A stretch of 64,000 bases of DNA, taken from Haliotis asinina. Its lineage: Eukaryota; Mollusca; Gastropoda; Lepetellida; Haliotidae. Under the pieces are notes generated by a model that searched no databases, was not told the DNA's origin, and saw only the letters and a program-made list of their open reading frames with translations. Every line of letters starts with the position of its first letter. Position 1 is the first letter of the stretch. Where the stretch lies: NCBI RefSeq assembly GCF_037392515.1, contig NC_090280.1:26789118-26853117 (forward strand), read 5' to 3'. Made by a program: the position numbers and the translations under genes. Shown one piece after another: positions 31,605-45,264 of this stretch.

Positions 31605-31760
31605 TGTGAGAGTGAGTTTAGGTTTACGCCACTTTTAGCCATGTCCCAGCAATATCCCGAAGGGGAGCACCAAATGGGCTTCACACATTGCACCCTTGTG
31701 CGGAATCGGCGTGACGGTCTTAGGAGTGACATTGTAACTATTCTATCACCGCATGTTTGT
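31605..31760 (-). repeat. tRNA-derived SINE
   Basis: + strand: gagagtgagtttaggtttac, caaatgggcttcacacattg, cggaatcggcgtgacggtct. Diverged at the tRNA head. Confidence 0.75.
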
Positions 31761-32429
31761 CGTCGGAGGGGACTATAACCGGATCGTAAAGAAGAGATGT
31801 TACTTTGTGCCTATCATTGCCTAACAACTGTTTGATCGACATATCACTTTGTAGATTAACCAGATGTTACTGTATAAGACAGTCTTGTATTCACTGTTCA
31901 TCATGGCGTGTTTTAGTAGGATGTAGTCTGGGTGGGTTTGGTGTAACTTGAAGAATTGTGAATTATGATCAGTTGTCGTTTATGATCAGTTGTAGTTTCG
32001 TGACAACACCTTCCCGTCACTGAAACCACCTCATACTCGAGGTTGACGAACAATAGCGTCCTGACACTGCTTTGCAGGAACCAGATAATGGATCAAGCGT
32101 GTATTTTGTATGAGTGTGGTAATCAATTCATAGACACAGAGGCATCGCAGGGTTATCCTTTCCCAGACCCGTCTAGTCCGTTAGTCAATATTCCGCGAAA
32201 ATTGAATAATTACCATGGCAACAGACCTTATTGTCATGACAACGCATCCTGTCTCACAAGAGTATCGTTTACACCACATAACCATATTAATACACTTATC
32301 GCAGGTCATGATGACCTTAGTGATACAAAGCTAATACCCTCATGCCGTCAGTGATCTGCATGCGATTGGCACGTAATGAGAACTCTACAATTCTAGTTGA
32401 TCGTACCGTAATTAGGCTTTTATTATACC

Positions 32430-32640
32430 AATAAGCCTTTTAGTGTCTCGCGTTTTTATTCTTGAAATTACAGGATGCTAAGTTGAAATTCAGAGATACG
32501 TATTACACACATCTTGAAATTTCAAGATATAGAGTTGAAATCTTGTCATAGCTAGAAATTTTGACTTAATCACTTGAAATTTCAGTTTAGTATCTTGACA
32601 TTGTCAAATAACAGATTTGAATAACCCCATACGGCTTCCG
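32430..32640. repeat. Cluster of 'ttgaaatttca' words
   Basis: The short palindromic word cttgaaatttcaag and variants occur about six times in 200 bp at irregular spacing. Low confidence; may be chance in AT-rich DNA. Confidence 0.35.
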
Positions 32641-33429
32641 TATAAAAATCCTCTACAGAGAGGGCTTTGAGAATTTACAGATTTTCTTCACTCGAACTTT
32701 CAGTAATATATAAAAACCTGAGTGTTTAAATACAGTTGCCTCGATATTCAGACCTCGAGTGTTATGTGGGTCAAATTTACTTCCTTGTATCAGACCGGAT
32801 AAAGCTGCCTCACAGCGAATAACTCATCCCTGGGTGTCCCTTGTGTTCGACCTTACACATCATGCGAAACTACCCCAAACAACCCACCTCTGCTCAAAAA
32901 GAAACATGTCCTTGTTCATTAATTATCAAGGCTGCTACCAATTTCACATTTCTTCTTTACAACACACAAGACACCGTAATGTTGATAACAGTGGCTCGGG
33001 TGTTCGGTCGCCATGGTTACAGCGATAACCTGGAATACGAATGTAGGCATCGTGTTGATTTTGTTAGAGAGAGTAATGTTACATATCAGTAACAGTTTAT
33101 TCATAATTCATACGTGAATATGTTAATGCAGTGACATTGGTTTCATGTCATTTAAATAACAGCTCATGTCATGAATCCCAGAAAATGAAGCGGTTGTGAT
33201 TCACTTCAAAGTCAATGAGACGAAAACAATATTTTGCGTCCGTGACGAAACACTCATACTCCGGTCATATTCTGTAGTTTATCCCAAATGCAAAGTGCTC
33301 TTCCGTATCCAGACTGATCACACTTAGGTGACCCGTTCACATCCACGGTATGCGGAGAAGGGGGTCTGCGTTATTTTGGAGAAAGGTAATTGTTCCAAAG
33401 TTACACATTTTCTCTGAAAGGAGGATTGA

Positions 33430-33652
33430 TTGACTGTTGCTTAACGCCGCACTCAACATTCCAGTTATATGGCAGCGATCTGTAAATAATCGTATTTGAT
33501 TCAGACTATCCAGTGATGAACAGCCTGGGCATCGATCTACCCAACTAGGATACCCTGACTTATATCAACCAGCCTGACCACCCGACTCCGTTAGTCAACT
33601 CTTATGACAAGCACGGGTTACTGAAGACCAATTCTAACTCGGATCTTTACGG
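33430..33652 (-). repeat. SINE copy, nearly full length
   Basis: + strand: cttaacgccgcactcaacat, gttatatggcagcgatctgt, gatgaacagcctgggcatcg, ccgttagtcaactcttatga, ggttactgaagaccaattct, cggatctttacgggt. Same order as the reference SINE, ACTC tail replaced. Confidence 0.8.
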
Positions 33653-33721
33653 GTATTTCTTAGTGAGAACTTTTTAAAGCAAACATATCAAACATGTATT
33701 CCGACTGAACTGATAAATGAG

Positions 33722-33870
33722 TGAATGGGTGAGTGAGTGAGTTTTAAGTTTCACGACGCTTTTATGGATATCCCCTCAAGCACCAGAAATGGGCTTCACA
33801 CCTTGTACCCATGTGGAGAAACGAACCCGGGTCCTCGGAGAGACGCTTCAATAACTGGGTTACCCCATCA
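33722..33870 (-). repeat. tRNA-derived SINE
   Basis: + strand: gtgagtgagtgagttttaag, caccagaaatgggcttcaca, then cgaacccgggtcctcggaga (B-box complement). Inserted next to another SINE at 33430-33652. Confidence 0.78.
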
Positions 33871-34084
33871 CCCAGATCAACTCATACATTTACGAGCGTT
33901 CTGTAAAGTGTTCATGTGACAAATCTGTAGTTTTGCACACTGACTGCGACCTGTGCAGCTGACACATCTCTGACTCATAAAGGTTCAAATCACATGAGAT
34001 CTATTCACGTCTAACTGACTAATGAGCCGGAAACATGACTGACACGGGACACATCCGTGCAAACCAGCGCATGAATGTACAAAC

Positions 34085-34240
34085 GTACATTTCAGAAATA
34101 GCAAGTTAGGTTTTACACCGCTTTTATATTCCAGCATTATCACGTGGGGAACACAAAAAGCGGACTCCACACATTGTACAATCGAACCCAGGTCCTCAGT
34201 ACCGTGACGAGCGAACGCTTTTACCCCACCGCCCCAGTCC
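34085..34240 (-). repeat. tRNA-derived SINE
   Basis: + strand: gcaagttaggttttacaccg, gcggactccacacattgtac, aatcgaacccaggtcctcag, gaacgcttttaccccaccgc. It creates part of a spurious minus-strand ORF. Confidence 0.78.
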
Positions 34241-35310
34241 AGATATACAACACATGAACAGACGTATGAAACATTCGTTATAATCACGCTCTTGTTACAT
34301 CTATGCATAATTCTCTGTTGATTTATCACAGACACATGAATTCGTATGCAAAGGCAAGAATAAAAAAATGCACACTGTTCATCATAATATGCTGTTGAAT
34401 ACGTCAGCTGCACAGCAGTTTCAACCATAGCAATGCTTTCCACAAAACGATTGTATGCAGCAGTATAAATGATCAATATTGCATCACATAGAACTCATGC
34501 ACTTACAATTCTCAGCTGTCGGACAGGACTAAATGAATGCAACAAATGTAATATGCATATTGCAATATTAGAATTGAAAGAAAATTAATCCATCTGGGTG
34601 GTTATAATTCATATCCTCGTCTTTGATCTCGTTAGCACATCCACCTGATCGTATGCATGGGTGAGAGAGAAAATTCACTTTGTTTCAGTGCATATATGTA
34701 CAACGTTTCAGGCTTTTCATGCACATGTCGCAGTCAGTTGGCAGGGATACCTTTATCCAAGCTAACCTAAGCGATAAAACTACCTGAATCTATGTTAAGA
34801 GGAATGGGAGTTACGGCCACCTTAACGCTGAGACTACCTGAAGCCTGTGTTAAGGTATGGGTCAGCTTAGCACTAAGTTCGCTTTGCAGAACGGCACCAA
34901 GGACTGAGAGTACTACTACTGCAACCATCAAATACAATACAGCACATGTGCGTGTGATCGAATAATCAGTGTATTTATGGTGAGACTCGAAGCCTGGTAT
35001 AGTGATGCATCTCTTTGCTGCTGGTCTGGCTGTGCTAAGTATAGTCCTGGGATATTTTCCAAAGGGTGACAACACGTCCGCAGTTGTAGTGATGTTCACT
35101 ATTTAATCACAGTGGTTGTGGCATTGATTGTAGTGTCGGTTCAAGGTGAAGATGTAGATGTGAATGTTCGTGTGGTTGTGGCTGGGGATGTAGGGTCTAT
35201 TCTTGACTGCAGTTAGCAGTATGAATGTAATTGTTGGTTGAAACAGTGATGTTAGTGGCGGTTGAAGAAATGTGGGAATGCTGCAGTGGTTGAAAATGAA
35301 TGGGTTTAAA

Positions 35311-35423
35311 TGGGTCCACTTGCACAAAGCAATCTTTGCGCTACAACGATTGTAACTCAAATACCCCAATATATAGGCTTAAGATCGTTGTAGCGCTAAG
35401 TATGCTTTATGCAAGTGGGCCCA
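35311..35423. mobile_element. MITE-like element with about 40-bp terminal inverted repeats
   Basis: Left end tgggtccacttgcacaaagc, continuing to tttgcgctacaacgatt; right end complement from 35391 to gcaagtgggccca. Roughly 36 of 41 positions pair. Total 113 bp, no coding capacity. No obvious TSD, although ttaaa precedes the left end. Confidence 0.75.
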
Positions 35424-35439
35424 GATCACTATCAGCCTA

Positions 35440-35865
35440 CAGCCATCACGGGTCTAGCTCTTCCAGTCTACACTCGTTACCTTCCTATCTCTCCCAATCC
35501 ATATCCTTACTTTCCTAACACTCTCAGTCTACACTCATCACCTTCCTAGCTCCTCCAGGCCACATCATCACCTTCCTATCTCTCCCAATCTACATCGTCA
35601 CTTTCCTTGCTCCCAGTCTACACTCAACACCTTCCTACCTCTCTCAATCTACAGCATCACCTTCATAGCTCTCACAGTTTACATCATCACCTTCCTAGCT
35701 TTCTCAAGCCACATCGCCACCTTGCTAGATCTCCGAATCTATATCATCACCTTCCCACCTCTACGAATCTATATCGTCACCTTCCTAGCTCTCCCAGTCT
35801 ACATCCTCACCATTTTAGCACTAACAGTCTACACCACCACCTTCTCAGTCTGTTTCTGAAAGTGC
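35440..35865 (+). repeat. Degenerate CT-rich tandem repeat
   Basis: About twelve irregular copies of 'cagtctacatcatcacct' and 'tcctagctctccc'. It explains the Ser/Leu/His-rich chance ORFs here. Confidence 0.75.
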
Positions 35866-36722
35866 TTGAAAATACATACTGACGTTAATGAAGTTTCTCA
35901 TGCTGACTGACCTCCCTACGGAGTGTATACATCATTAGCGTATTGTCAAACTTTCCCATGTAATTGATTGCTGCGTAGTCACAAACACCACCCTGTCTGG
36001 AAACCTATTGTGAAACAGAGAAATAACGAAAGCTTTAGAAATGGCTGTACATATCGATATACAATTACATGGCGTGTGAAAACCTTTCAACATGGAGTTG
36101 TAGACTATGACATGGGTTCTGCCCATGGGAACAGGTTTCATCATGAATGAAGTACATGCAGTCATTTGCAGACTACCATAGGTCGTCGATTCCTTGTGAT
36201 CGCTGATGACCCCAAGCTGACGTTGAAGTCGTATTGTAATAGAGAGGCAGGGTTTTACACAATGCATAAATCTAGAAATGGACACGGACAAAGATAATAG
36301 ATTGTGAGCTAAACGACAATAAGTAATTAATACCTTACGTGCTTACCTCTTAACAAAAATAATGAGTTCCTGTCATGTATGTAACCAGGGGCGGATACAG
36401 CTTTTTGACAAAGCGAGGAATACACAGTTCGTGTTCAGCCGTCTTCAAGAGGCTGCAATGGTCACTTAATTAACTTTCTGGACAAACGGTATGGTGCACC
36501 CGCTGCACTACACAACACAAAAACATCAAAACACAACCCCGCCCCACAACGTCACGCCACATCACTTCACCACACCATACCGCACTGCACTTAACTACAT
36601 TACTTTTTTTACAGGATCCTCGAATTTCCTGTAATGATACTTGACATGCGTTCTCATGGTACTCATTGCACTTAATTAAGTTCAGTTTTTCCGAAACCAA
36701 TTAGGAGTGCGATTGGTGTGAG

Positions 36723-36940
36723 TCTCTATGACTGTGTTGTTGTGGTGTATTTGGAGCATGGTGGAGTTGAGTATGTAGGAATGTGTTGTGGAGGTGTGTA
36801 TGGAGGATGGTGGATGTGAGTCTGTAGGACTGTGTTGTGGAGCTGTGTGTGGAGCATGGTGAATGTGAGTCTGTAGGAGTGTTTTGTGGTGCTGTGTGTG
36901 GAGCATGGTGGAGTTGAGTCTGTAGGACCGTGCTGATTGA
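36723..36940 (-). repeat. About 49-bp minisatellite
   Basis: Four to five copies of gtgtggagcatggtggagtt, gagtctgtaggactgtgttg. Minus-strand ORFs with TDSHPP/HTAPQH repeats are by-products. The adjoining 36530-36600 has 'caccacaccata'-like words. Confidence 0.75.
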
Positions 36941-37499
36941 GTTGAATCACTGTAGGAATGTGTAAGTAGTGACTGTGTATCAAGTGGAATGTGAGAGGAC
37001 ATGCTTCTGGAGTCAGGACTCTTCTGATCCCCGTACACACGCACCTCTAGGGGGAAATAATTTGTAAAGGTTATTGACAAGGACAAACGGACCACATAGT
37101 TCATATTTCATACTACTCTGTTAGTCAAGCTGTTAAATAAACCGTCATCCGCTCTCTAAGGAAACAGGGCAACAAGCTACAACAAGTAATCCCCATTGTC
37201 ACAATGCCATATTCACATCAATGCAGTGTGTTAAATAATGTCACACTCATAAATCATGGACTTGTCAGTTCATGTCTGAAGCTGCAAGGTTCCCTCCTTG
37301 TATCACTTCATTTGTGACTTTATGGTGCAGAATTATTGGCTCTCGATTAAAAATGGCTCTCTTGACACGCATCAATACCTCAACAAGTTCAAGTCTCACA
37401 GTACTTTGTTAGCTGAAAGAGATTTCACTCCACCGTCGTGGTCTCACCATCGTTAAAATGGAAATATTGGGTTTTCACCCTGTTGTCAAATTTTCACCA

Positions 37500-38135
37500 T
37501 AATGAGGAGTAAAATAAACAGTGTCCCGATGGGGTAGAGGTTTTCCATACTCAGAAGGCAAATAACAGGTGACATTATGATGAAGAGGTCTCACCATTTT
37601 GAGAAGGCAAATAACACGTTTTACTGCATAGACAATGCCTAACTATATTGAGAGGGGAAATAACAGGTTTTGCTACATAGACAAGATCTCACCAAATTAA
37701 CGAGGGAAATAACAGGTTTTACTACATAGACAAAATCTTACCATACTTAGAATGGAAATAACAGGTTTTACAGCATAGACAATGTCTCACTACATTGAGA
37801 AGGGAAATGACAGGTTTTACCACACAGACAAGATCTCAATATACTGAGAAGGAAGGGAAAAAACAGGTTTTACTACACAGACAGGGTCTCACTATACTGA
37901 AAATGGAAATAGCAGGTGATTCTGCATAAACAAGCTCGCATTATAGTGAGAAAGAAAGGAGGAAATAACAGATTTTATTGTCAAGACAGGTTCTCAGCAC
38001 TCCAAGAAGGGAAGCAACAGGTTTTACTGTCCAAACAAGGTCTTACCATACTGAAAATGGAAATAAAAGCGTTTTCCACCACACTAAGATGGGAAATAAT
38101 GGGTTCTATTGCATAGACGAGGTCTCACCATTGGG
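37500..38135 (+). repeat. Degenerate tandem repeat of about 50-60 bp, about 12 copies
   Basis: Each unit contains ggaaataacaggttttacta, catagacaaggtctcaccat and actgagaa with many substitutions and variable spacing, indicating an old array. Confidence 0.8.
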
Positions 38136-38212
38136 AAGTAATGGGATTCACGAATAAATCAAAAGTTTCAACACAGTTCATCATCCAGTGAAAGTTTAAA
38201 AGTTTGTTAAAG

Positions 38213-38357
38213 TGAGTGAGTTTTCATATGCCAAACATTGCAATATTCCAGCAATACTAAACCAGGGACATCAGAAATGTGCTCACACATTACAACCATG
38301 TGGGGAATTGAATGCGGGTCTCATGCTTTAACCACTAGGCTACCCCACCGCTCCCTA
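38213..38357 (-). repeat. tRNA-derived SINE (diverged)
   Basis: + strand: gtgagtgagttttcatatgc, gcaatattccagcaatacta, catcagaaatgtgctcacac, tttaaccactaggctacccc. Confidence 0.72.
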
Positions 38358-38359
38358 TA

Positions 38360-41143
38360 TTTGTTGAAGTCATTGTTCAATTTACATCTCAAGTGCAGAA
38401 TGGCTATTCACATGCGATTTACCAAAGGTTTTACTGAATGTATGCCACCATTATCCCAAATGAATAAAATTGAGTTTGTAAAGTAGTTGGAGAGTACACC
38501 ATAAAAAAACACTCTGAATTTGCATTGGCCTTCATACATAGTGCTTTGTAAGCTGAGGAAATACTAATGCCAGTTTGATGAATTTACATGACAGTATCAT
38601 CAAAATAAGTTTTACATTTCGATACCACCAAACGAGAAATAGTCCCTGCTTTCAAAATCAAGTTAAGCTTCAACCTGTCGTTTTGTACTAACACAGTGCA
38701 GTATAACAAACTTCTAGAAATGACTTTCATAAAATAGCCTGGATAATGGGTGCATGCACATGGTTTTCTGTTCAAGTTACTGCGAAAAGCTATATATAGT
38801 GGATGAAACCAACTTTAAGCTTCATGACCCCAAAATATCCTGTCTCTTAAAGAAATAACGGCAGGTGATAACTGATGAAAGGAACGTCTTGAGCAACTTT
38901 CAATAAGTTACCTTGACCTTTCAGCATTCAATGAAACATTTCCCATCAACAGCAATGCTCTCAGGTGTCAAGACCAGGTAGAGATTTGAAAATGCCTTTC
39001 ATTTACCAAAAAGGAAACATTGTATTACTTCAAACAGTGTTTGGATGGTTTGAAGGCATTCAGTCCTATCATATCATACTAGGGATTTCAAAAAAGAATA
39101 ATTTGTGGAATAGAGCATTATAACCTCTGTAGCCTTCAGAAAGTCACTGTAAGATATTCATTAGCGGGTGCTTGCAGATAATATTTTGGATATCAGCTGA
39201 CGTTAATTAAAATTTAGACTTTGTAAAATTGTGCGTTTATATCAATGTTTCACAAATAGATCCGGCAGGTAGCCTAATGACTTTTTGAATATATTATGCT
39301 ACTACGGTTAAGAGGGGTCAAGTTAGTCAGTTGGCAAAAACAGCAGGTCTCACAAACAATACTCGCTTCGATAAAATGGTCAATAGATCATAGGAGACAA
39401 TATAGCTGTGTTGGGAAAACTATACACCTTGTGAAAAGGGAATAATATAATTTTGTGTTAAGGCCAGACCAATTTTGTTTGCCCAGTCTTATTATTATCA
39501 AGAAAAAATCTATATTTTTTTTCCTTCTCAAAGATATTATCCTAATGTCAAGATATATGGGAACAAGACTTCTCAGAGACTTCAAACTCAGTGCTTCAAG
39601 CACCATGGTGAATGTGAACTTGAAAAACAATGTATTTGAAAAATGCTTTGACTGGTGATTTTACCCATCTACCCCCATGCCTTTAGATTTTCTGAGGACA
39701 AAAATCTGTACAACAGAAAATTTAATTGGTCTGGCCTAACGTACAGAAAATGTGCATTTGGAAAACCATTCCTTAAAGACATTTAACTTTACCTTACCCC
39801 GATGACAATTCATATACAACTGTACGGAGCAGCACTTTGTTCTCCTGTGTGTTTTGCAAGGATTATTGCACCTGCCTGGTTAAAGTAGGTAACACTGCAC
39901 AGGTAAGTGATCACTGTCACACTGCTACGCTGCACCACTACTACATATGCAGGAAAATATGCAGACTACAAACCAGCTGTTGTATACAGGTAACATCAGT
40001 TGAAATTCTGAAACATGCTTCTGACACATAAGAATTGATAATCTAAACAACTGATCTCATGACAATGGGGTATTTGAAATGCACGTTTCAATAGGTTAAC
40101 AAAATGAATTTCCAACTCTTTGTTTGCTAAACAATCCAGTGTGATATGAAGGACTTCGATCTGATTAAACAACAGAACACGCAGGTAAAGCTAGGTAAAA
40201 TATAGTGTAGGCAGGTACAGTCAGGTTACAGGAAGTCATGTTATCAGGTTATTCAACATTTCAAGCCATGGGACCTATAGTACAGTTGTGTTGTTATATT
40301 TTCACATTGCAAAAACACATGGAAATAGAAATACTGAAACAGATAATAGTATATTGATATTTCTTGAGTTGAACAGGTTTTCCATGTGCTGTTCATCTTT
40401 GTGCGCAGTTGAGATCATAGGGAGGTACCCGTTCCTAAGAAACTGCCAATGTTTACAAATGAAAAGAATTTGAAACTCATCCTCGACATGACCTTCATTA
40501 CAAAAATGAAACATTTTGATCATGTACATTTTTCTTTATAAGATTTTGAACATTAAAATTGTGTAGTGACATTCGTAATTTACAAGAAGCTCCTCTTAAA
40601 CTCCTATTCTGTTGTTTGGATACATATATTTAGGAGCAAATAATGATTTTATATTTACATTTTGACACATCTTGAGGATTATATTTGAGAGTGTCAGTTT
40701 TGTGATAATATGTCATTTAATCATTTCTTAAGGATAAAGGTAAATAACATTTCCAAAATCTTGAAATATCCAAGCAAGGGGAAAAACAGACAAATATAGA
40801 ATATTTCTTATATAAGACATCCAGCAATCTTCCCCACTTATATCATAAAATCTTGCAGTTGTTAACTGTTATCAGGCAGCAGTGTTAGACTGGGAGATAA
40901 ATGATGGTTTGAGATCAGTGTGCATGTCAAGAACAGGTAGCAAAATATGTCACAGCACTGTGCTCCAAGTAGGGCGGGGACGGGTAACCCTGATACCCGG
41001 GACGTGTAGGCAATGAGATGGACCCTGCCTCAATACCTGGACCCGTTATGATCATGTGACTAATAGGTTAAACAATGTAATATGTTATTCTTTCATGATT
41101 AAAAGCTTGTTCTTTCTCTGAAAATTAAGACATCATTTACAGT
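38360..41143. other. Non-coding stretch without recognised features
   Basis: AT-rich sequence with short chance ORFs only. I found no repeat tail, transposon ends or splice-flanked coding piece. Confidence 0.55.
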
Positions 41144-41155
41144 CACCTGCTTTGA

Positions 41156-41692
41156 GTGAGTGAGTGAGTTAATATTTAACGTCACATCGGCAATATTTCA
41201 GCCATATCGTGACGAGAACATTCTTGGAAAATAGAAATTTATGCATATGATAAAAACCTGTCAACGAAGGACGGTAAAACAGCTAGAGTACCACAATAAG
41301 AATTAAAACTAGCGTGAAAAGTTAAAACCAATATCACTATTCGGACAGTACAATGTAAAAACAGGCTATAGATCACCAACAACTGAAGTTAGGTCACCAT
41401 ACTAGAGTCCATGGGGACTTACAGTGCTGCTGCTACCTGCATGGTCCCTAGCTGGATTTACACCATCCCCTCAGCCGCTGGTGATTGTATGCAAGATTAG
41501 CCACAGATTAAAATGACAGATATACTACGGCTAAAAAGATGGAAGACTAAATTTGACTTCAAATGTTTTGGGACTTACGTATCCTCTCAGGAGGACAATA
41601 ATTTTACGGTACTTCAACCCCCTTCGAGGATACACCCACTAACAATCTTAGCTGCTAATTCAACTTCCAATCATAAAATACTTATTTATTTA
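41156..41692 (-). other. 3' UTR and (ACTC)n tail of LINE copy 1
   Basis: Non-coding, about 537 bp, clearly homologous to 56576-57114 of copy 3. On the + strand it begins gtgagtgagtgagttaatat, followed by cggcaatatttcagccatat. The sense tail is therefore ATATGGCTGAAATATTGCCG ... TTAACTCACTCACTC, which resembles the SINE tail. Confidence 0.85.
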
Positions 41693-44600
41693 CATGTCAG
41701 TCAATAACTTCAATTCTTTTAAAAATGCAATAATTAAATGAGAACGTACGTTACTAAAAAGGTCCTTCATAGTTCTTGACTTAAAATAATTCTCCCTTGT
41801 GATGGAATATTCAACACAGTCAAGCAAGACATGCTTGACCGTGATGATTTCATCACAAGGGATGCAGAACGGAGGATCCTCACCTTTCAAAAGATATTCA
41901 TGCGTATACCTAGTGTGGCCAATACGACATCGTCGTATAATGACCTCTTCAAATCTGGACCGACAATCCAAGTAGGTGTAACCAACAAATGGTTTTATTG
42001 CATGTAATTTATTAATACCTTCTTGGGTGTCCCATTTCTTCTGCATCAGATCACGGATGTAAGATTTAATGGTAGCTTTATAATCAGTATAGGGAATATG
42101 AAGTGGTGTCACAGATTTCTTTAGCGCTACCTTAGCAGCAAGGTCAGCCAGTGACCAGAGATATTACCAGAGATTCCAACATGGCTGGGTAACCAACAGA
42201 AGACGATGTCGTATTGGCCAGTCGCAAGATAGTTGTAAAGTTCAATAATTTCTATTAAAAGTGGATGTTTACATGCTAGGTTTTTAATAGCCTGAAGGCA
42301 AGAAAGAGAGTCTGAATAGATTATGTACTGTTTATGTTTAGGATGTCTTTGAATATATTTAAGAGCAGTTAATATGGCGTTTGCTTCTGCAGTAAAAATA
42401 GAGCTGTTTTCTGGAATTCTAGAAGATATTGTTCTCGATCCAATGACAGTGGCACAAGCTACTGCACCACCGTCCTTGGGACCATCTGTAAATAAGGATT
42501 TATAATTGCTATATTTAGTTTTTAATTGATTATATTCTTGTTTATATTGTAGTTCATTAGTTTCTGATTTTTTAAATGAAGTTAATGTTAGGTCAACTTG
42601 TGGCCTAACCAACTGCCAAGGAGGAGTAGAAAGAAGACGGGAGGGAGCTATGTTTTCCAGCTCAATGCCGGCCGAAGAAAGAAAGGGTTTAATTCGGTGT
42701 CCTAGAGGTGGAACAAGAGAAGACCTCTTGTCGTATAAATTTTCATAAAGCGGATTGAACACACAGTTATAGGCAGGGTTAGATTTATCGGAATATAATT
42801 TAGTAATGTATTGTAAAGACAATTTTATACGGCGCTCTGTAAGAGATGGTTCATCAGCCTCAACATAGAGACTGGCAACAGGTGAAGTTCTAAAAGATCC
42901 AAGACAAAGTCTTAGACCTTGATGATGGACAGAATCTAATAGTTTAAGGTTGCTTTTACAGGCTCCACCATATACAATGGAGCCATAATCAAGTTTAGAT
43001 CGTACCAATGATCTGTATAAGTGAAGGAGGGTAACGTGATCCCCTCCCCACTTGGAATTTGAAACAACCTTTAACAAATAGTGCCTTCAGACATTTAGCT
43101 TTAAGGGATTTAATGTGTGGCAAGAAGGTTAGATGAGAATCGAAAATTAAACCCAAGAACTTGGCCTCCTTCACAACTTTAATTGGAGTGCCATTTAAAG
43201 ATAGTTCCGGATCCTTATGTGGCTTATATTTTCTACAAAAATGTATACAATTAGTTTTTGATTTAGAAAATTTAAAGCCGTTTTCAAGGCACCATTTATT
43301 TATTTTATTTAAACAAAGCTGTAGTTGCCGTTCAATAGTACGCATATTTTTACCACGACAAGAAATGTTAAAATCATCCACAAAAAGTGATCCATCAATT
43401 GAATCATTTAAAACCTTGGATAAACTGTTGATTTTAATACTAAATAAAGTGACGGACAAAATACTACCTTGAGGGACACCCTGATCCTGATTGTAATGAT
43501 CAGACAGGGTTGAACCCACTCGTACTTGAAATTGCCTGTCTTTTAAAAACTCTGATATAAAAAGAGGCAAATGGCCTCTCAACCCCAAATCATGTAAATC
43601 CTTCAAAATACCATGCTTCCAGGTTGTATCATAAGCTTTCTCGAGATCAAAGAAAATCGATACAGCGTGTTGTTTATTTACTATAGCATTTTTAACGAAG
43701 GATTCTAAACGTACCAAATGATCAATGGTACTACGATTTTTCCTGAAACCACACTGAATATTTGTGATCAGGTTATTGGTTTCAAGATACCAAGTTAATC
43801 TATTATTTACCATACGTTCCATGGTTTTACAGACACAGCTGGTTAGAGATATCGGTCTGTAATTCGACGGATCTGTATGATCCCTGCCAGGTTTTGGTAT
43901 TGGGACTACAATGGCATTACGCCATGAAGGGGGAAATTCCCCCTACGTCCATATTTGATCAAATATATCTAAAAGTGCCATTAGACATGGTTCAGGTAAG
44001 TGTTTCAGTAGCTGATAATGTATATTATCATCACCAGTTGCAGTGTCATGAGCTTGCTCAAGTGCAATATGTAGCTCATGTAATGAAAACACTTCATTGT
44101 AGTCTTCACCATTATTTGAATCGAAATTAAGTTTTGTCTTTTCCTGTTGTTTCTGGTATCTCTGAAACTCAGGAACATAATTTGTCGATGATGAACTTTT
44201 GGCAAGTGTTTCTCCAAGTTTATTTGCAATTTTAGGTGTGTCAGTAATTAAATTGTCACCATCTTTAAGATGGTGAACAGCAACTTTTGAACCTTTGCCT
44301 TTAATTCTTTGAACCATGTTCCATACCTTAGACATTGGCGTACGTGAGTTAATTGTGGAGACATAGTTCCTCCAAGATTGCCGTTTATTTTGTTTGAAAG
44401 TACGACGCGCCTTCGCATTGAGTACCTTAAATATATTTAAATTATGGACAGTTGGGTGACGACGGAAATAATTTTCTGCCTTTTTCCTCGCTTTCCTGGC
44501 TTGTCTACAATCTGTATTAAACCATGGTTTCCGTACGTGTGGAGTTGTAGAGGACTTTGGTATACATTCATCAGCAATTTTATTTAAAACATCAGAAAAT

Positions 44601-45088
44601 AATTGAATAGGATCGGTTATATGACTGAAACATTCGGGTCTTAATTTAGATGCACATGAAGTTTGAAATAAGGACCAGTCTGCCTTGGCGAAATTCCATC
44701 TGGTATATGATGGAGAGTCAGATGGAGTATTTTCTGATAATATAGTTGGAAAGTGGTCACTTCCACAGAGGTCATTGTGGACTGACCAATCAAATTCATT
44801 AAGTAGAGTAGAGTCTGCGAGAGACAAATCTAGACAAGAGTAGGTGCCAGTTGCAGGATGCAGATAGGTGGTTGAATCATCATTGTATATACACAAGTCA
44901 TTATTGGCTATAAATTCTTCCAGTAGTTTACCTTTAGTGTTAGTGTTTGTACCACCCCAAATTGGGTTATGGCCATTGAGATCACCCATTATGATGCAAG
45001 GTTTAGGAAGTTGGTCATAGAGACCTTGTAGATCAGACTGCTGGAGTGCTGAAGAAGGCGGAATATACAGAGAGCATAGTGTAAAGGT
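41690..45088 (-). pseudogene. LINE copy 1, ORF2 3' part: endonuclease (partial), RT, RNase H, CCHC
   Basis: Minus-strand pieces in order: 45088-43943 (endonuclease with GDLNGHNPIWG and CGSDHFPT, then the RT lead-in to a stop in place of Ser after DQIWT), 43940-42995 (RT with GCVRKNRST-like, PQGSILS and FVDD), 43077-42127 (RT end and RNase H with DGPKDGGA, TAEAN, IYSDS, LPSHVG), 42112-41690 (C-terminal C-x2-C-x-H-x4-C finger, FCIPCD then VKHVLLDC). One nonsense codon and two frameshifts (near 43070 and 42125). Begins exactly at the TSD of copy 2. Confidence 0.85.
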
Positions 45089-45264
45089 GAGTGAGTGAGT
45101 TAACATTTAACGTCACATCGGCAGTATTGCAGCCATATCGTGACGAGAGCATTCTTAAAAGGGAATCTATGTATATCATAAAAACCTGTCGACGAAGGAC
45201 AGTAAAACAACTAGAATATCACAATAAGAAATAAAACTAGCGTGAAAAGTTAAAACTAATATTC
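45089..45264 (-). other. 3' UTR end of LINE copy 2 after internal deletion
   Basis: + strand gagtgagtgagttaacattt to aactaatattcctattc matches 41156-41335 of copy 1, then switches abruptly into ORF2 codons (SLYVEE). The roughly 1.7 kb normally between are missing. Confidence 0.85.

Noticed and set aside
33985-34476. 163-codon minus-strand ORF
   Set aside because: It runs through a tRNA-derived SINE and AT-rich sequence; no domain resemblance.
36682-37104. His/Thr/Pro-rich minus-strand ORF
   Set aside because: By-product of the 49-bp minisatellite.
43161-43472. About 103-107-codon + strand ORFs seen in three LINE copies (also 45575-45898 and 58578-58901)
   Set aside because: Antisense shadows of the conserved RT region; conservation follows from the RT on the other strand.
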